The notes beneath the pieces were generated by a model. The model was given only the letters and a program-made list of their open reading frames with translations. It ran no database searches and was not told the DNA's origin. The translations under genes were made by a program, and so were the position numbers. Positions 62,059 to 64,000 of a stretch of 64,000 nt of DNA are shown here, in pieces; the first letter of the stretch is position 1, and every line of letters begins with the position of its first letter. This stretch comes from Gammaproteobacteria bacterium (GTDB taxonomy: Bacteria; Pseudomonadota; Gammaproteobacteria; Pseudomonadales; Pseudohongiellaceae): positions 1-64,000 of the forward strand of contig JAPPOG010000015.1 of assembly GCA_028818225.1 (NCBI GenBank). Reading direction: 5' to 3'.

Positions 62059-63306
62059 ATGAAAACAAAAGACCTGTTTAAGAACAAAATGAAGCGTCGG
62101 GATGTGCTGGGCAAAGGCCTGGGAGCACTCGGTGTTGCCGGGCTAACTGGATCAGCATTGGCTCCATCCATGTTTGGCCGCGTTGCCGAAGCAGCTGCGA
62201 CTGCAGCTGCTAATGGCAAGATTCTGGTTATCCTGGAATTGTCAGGTGGTAATGATGGTTTGAATACAGTCGTGCCTTATGGTGATGATGCTTACTATCG
62301 CCATCGTCCGGAAATTGGTTTGCCGCAAAACGGACTGCGAATTCTCGATGACCATTTTGGTTTGAATCCGGGTATGGCGGGATTCGAGAGCCTTTATAAA
62401 GACGGCAAGATGGCCATCGTCCATGGCTGTGGTTACGAGAACCCATCCTATTCACACTTTACTTCCATGGCCTACTGGCACACCGCTGCACCTAACAGCG
62501 GTGAGGAGTATGGGTGGGTCGGGCGACTTGCCGATGACATGGAACCGGCGGCGCCGTCAAATTATGTAGTGAACGTGGCGGCACGCCAATCGCTGGCGGT
62601 GCGCAGTGAACGCCATGTACCAGTGGTTTTTGATCAACCAAATCGATTCATGCGCGAAGCATTCCATGAGGAAAGAGATGCGCTGGATAGAGTGCCGGAT
62701 GTTGGTAATGTAGATAATCCTTCCCGGCGGTATCTCCTGAACATTGCCCGCAGTGCCAATGATGCATCTGCATTAGTAAGACAGGCCTGGTCAAACTACA
62801 GCTCGCCAGTCGATTACGGAGTAAACAGCCTCGACTTACCAAAAGTCGTTTCTTTAATCGATGCCGGCATGCCAACTAAGCTTTATTACGTCTCTTATAG
62901 AAATAATGCTTTCGATACGCATGTGTTCCAGAACAACGTGCACCGACGACTCTTGACCTATACCTCTGATGCGGTGGCGGCATTCATCAGAGATCTGGAA
63001 AGAATCGGCCGAGCGGACGATGTGGCTCTCATGATCTTTTCTGAATTCGGTCGCCGCGTTCCTGAAAATGTTAGCCTGGGAACCGATCATGGTGCTGCCA
63101 ATGTCATGTTCGTCATAGGTAATCAGGTGAAGGGTGGCCACTACGGTGATATTCCAAGCCTCACCAATCTGAATCCGGAGGATAACCTGGCTTATACCAC
63201 GGACTTCAGACAGGTTTATCAGACCATGATCCAGGGTTGGTTAGGCCATGACGCCGGGTCAGGATTATTGAATGGTCGATTTGAACCGTTCGACATGTTT
63301 GCTTAG
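62059..63306 (+). CDS. DUF1501 protein with Tat-like signal
   Basis: This 415-residue DUF1501-family protein has a Tat-like N-terminus (KRRDVLGKGLGALGVAGL). The fold belongs to the alkaline phosphatase/sulfatase-like group, with VILELSGGNDGLNTVVPYGD near residue 60 and MIFSEFGRRVPENVSLGTDHGAANVMFVIG near the C-terminus (seen as FSEFGRRVPEN and GTDHGAAN). These hold the metal-ligand-like aspartate and histidine residues. It is translated 28 bases after the DUF1800 stop and is very likely co-transcribed. The pair resembles the DUF1592/DUF1552 pair at 17920-21668 in layout. Confidence 0.93.
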   Translation: MKTKDLFKNKMKRRDVLGKGLGALGVAGLTGSALAPSMFGRVAEAAATAAANGKILVILELSGGNDGLNTVVPYGDDAYYRHRPEIGLPQNGLRILDDHFGLNPGMAGFESLYKDGKMAIVHGCGYENPSYSHFTSMAYWHTAAPNSGEEYGWVGRLADDMEPAAPSNYVVNVAARQSLAVRSERHVPVVFDQPNRFMREAFHEERDALDRVPDVGNVDNPSRRYLLNIARSANDASALVRQAWSNYSSPVDYGVNSLDLPKVVSLIDAGMPTKLYYVSYRNNAFDTHVFQNNVHRRLLTYTSDAVAAFIRDLERIGRADDVALMIFSEFGRRVPENVSLGTDHGAANVMFVIGNQVKGGHYGDIPSLTNLNPEDNLAYTTDFRQVYQTMIQGWLGHDAGSGLLNGRFEPFDMFA

Positions 63307-63392
63307 CAGGTATCAAGCAATCTTGATTGGAGTTCCGTCTGTTTTTTACGGTAGATTGTCCTACCGGACGATTCAGGGAAGGAATAGCAATA

Positions 63393-64000
63393 ATGAAGCA
63401 ACTGAGTAGTTCATTCTGTCTTGTATGCTTAATTCACGCCTGTTCTCCCGCAGTTGAAGAGACTGCTGTTGCAGACATTGGTGAATGGCACCATGCTGGC
63501 GGTAGTCATTTTTCCGATAAATACGCACCCCTCGATCAGATAAACCGAGACAATTTCAATGACCTGGAAATTGCCTGGCGCTGGCAGTCGATTGATGTAA
63601 ACCTGCCAAGAAACCTCGCCTATGCAACGGGACATTTTCGTGCGGTACCTCTTTATATAGACGGAGTGATGTACACCAACACTAACCATGGCCAGGTAGT
63701 TGCGCTAAATCCCGCCAGTGGTGAACTCATCTGGAGCTTCGATCCGGAAAGCTATGCCTATGGCAGACCAGTTTTCTCGCCCGCCCAAACCCGTGGCATC
63801 GAATATTGGACTGATGGCGAGATCGAAAGAATATTTATCGCCACGCTTGGTAAGCAACTCGTTTCGATTGATATACATACTGGGCAGCCCGATCCGAATT
63901 TTGGCGATAACGGCTATGTCGATCTTCGTGGTGATTTTGGCAAACTGGAATTTGAGATCGATAACATCACTCATGGTGCGCCACCAATTGCAGTTGGGAA
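63393..64000 (+). CDS. PQQ-dependent dehydrogenase lipoprotein (copy 6, cut by window end)
   Basis: The frame is open from the ATG at 63393 to the window end (202 codons read). It starts with a lipoprotein signal (lipobox HAC near residue 17), then EWHHAGGSHFSDKYAPLDQIN and blades such as LNPASGELIWSFDPESYAYG. It matches copies 4 and 5 closely, including RGIEYWTDGEIERIFIATLGKQ (visible in the parts RGIEYWTDG and IFIATLGKQ) and GAPPIAVG. GGAAGGAA sits upstream of the ATG. The C-terminal two thirds lie beyond the window. Confidence 0.93.
   Translation, partial: MKQLSSSFCLVCLIHACSPAVEETAVADIGEWHHAGGSHFSDKYAPLDQINRDNFNDLEIAWRWQSIDVNLPRNLAYATGHFRAVPLYIDGVMYTNTNHGQVVALNPASGELIWSFDPESYAYGRPVFSPAQTRGIEYWTDGEIERIFIATLGKQLVSIDIHTGQPDPNFGDNGYVDLRGDFGKLEFEIDNITHGAPPIAVG

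Overview
The window looks like chromosomal DNA of a free-living, probably marine, heterotrophic gammaproteobacterium. Core genes (a YghU-type glutathione transferase, the RarA recombination ATPase, a KefB-like antiporter, a MoxR/DUF58/TgpA set) are of gammaproteobacterial type. Many genes encode exported enzymes with Sec, lipoprotein or Tat-like signals. Base composition is balanced, and GTG and TTG starts are fairly common. No rRNA, tRNA, CRISPR, phage or transposase gene was seen. The genus assignment is open.

Layout. (1) 1-9752: yghU (5' cut), an exported methyltransferase-like protein with a strong terminator, a DUF3604 lipoprotein, an exported amidohydrolase, a CPA2 antiporter, and a cytochrome c/copper-monooxygenase-type protein with a secreted partner. 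(2) 9899-15809: a quinone-reductase-like/epoxide-hydrolase fusion, a secreted propeller protein, and a VOC-aldolase-PQQ dehydrogenase operon. (3) 15810-21668: a structured repeat region, then a DUF1592-DUF1552-ankyrin operon. (4) 22513-28024 on the minus strand: an apparent operon headed by an AhpD-like protein whose frame is broken only by an in-frame TGA at a CxxC position (CFY-TGA). A bacterial-SECIS-like hairpin lies just downstream, so this is a probable selenoprotein. It is followed by a PQQ dehydrogenase, a DUF1330 protein, a D-aminoacylase-like amidohydrolase and a small basic protein. (5) 28194-40117: nitronate monooxygenase, metallo-beta-lactamase-fold, NTF2-like and esterase genes, then a plus-strand run (Gfo/Idh/MocA oxidoreductase, dihaem cytochrome c, PQQ dehydrogenase, PIG-L deacetylase, nucleoside symporter) that looks like one catabolic module, then an M24 peptidase and an exported Rossmann protein. 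(6) 40196-51895: a secreted protein of unknown function, TgpA-DUF58-RarA, MaoC, VOC-MoxR, an APC permease, an MBL-fold protein and an M1 peptidase. (7) 52275-64000: three related PQQ-dehydrogenase lipoproteins (the last cut by the window end), interleaved with a DUF3300 protein and a DUF1800-DUF1501 pair.

Overall the stretch is rich in periplasmic oxidation chemistry. There are six PQQ-type quinoprotein dehydrogenases in 64 kb, with cytochrome c proteins as plausible electron acceptors and many hydrolases of the amidohydrolase, esterase, deacetylase and peptidase types. This suggests scavenging of diverse dissolved organic compounds. No pqq synthesis genes and no sel genes lie in the window.

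The best leads are the candidate selenoprotein with its hairpin (26903-28024), two families of structured intergenic repeats found at both 15.9-16.15 kb and 59.7-60.0 kb, and a perfect 20-bp palindrome upstream of the DUF3300 gene.
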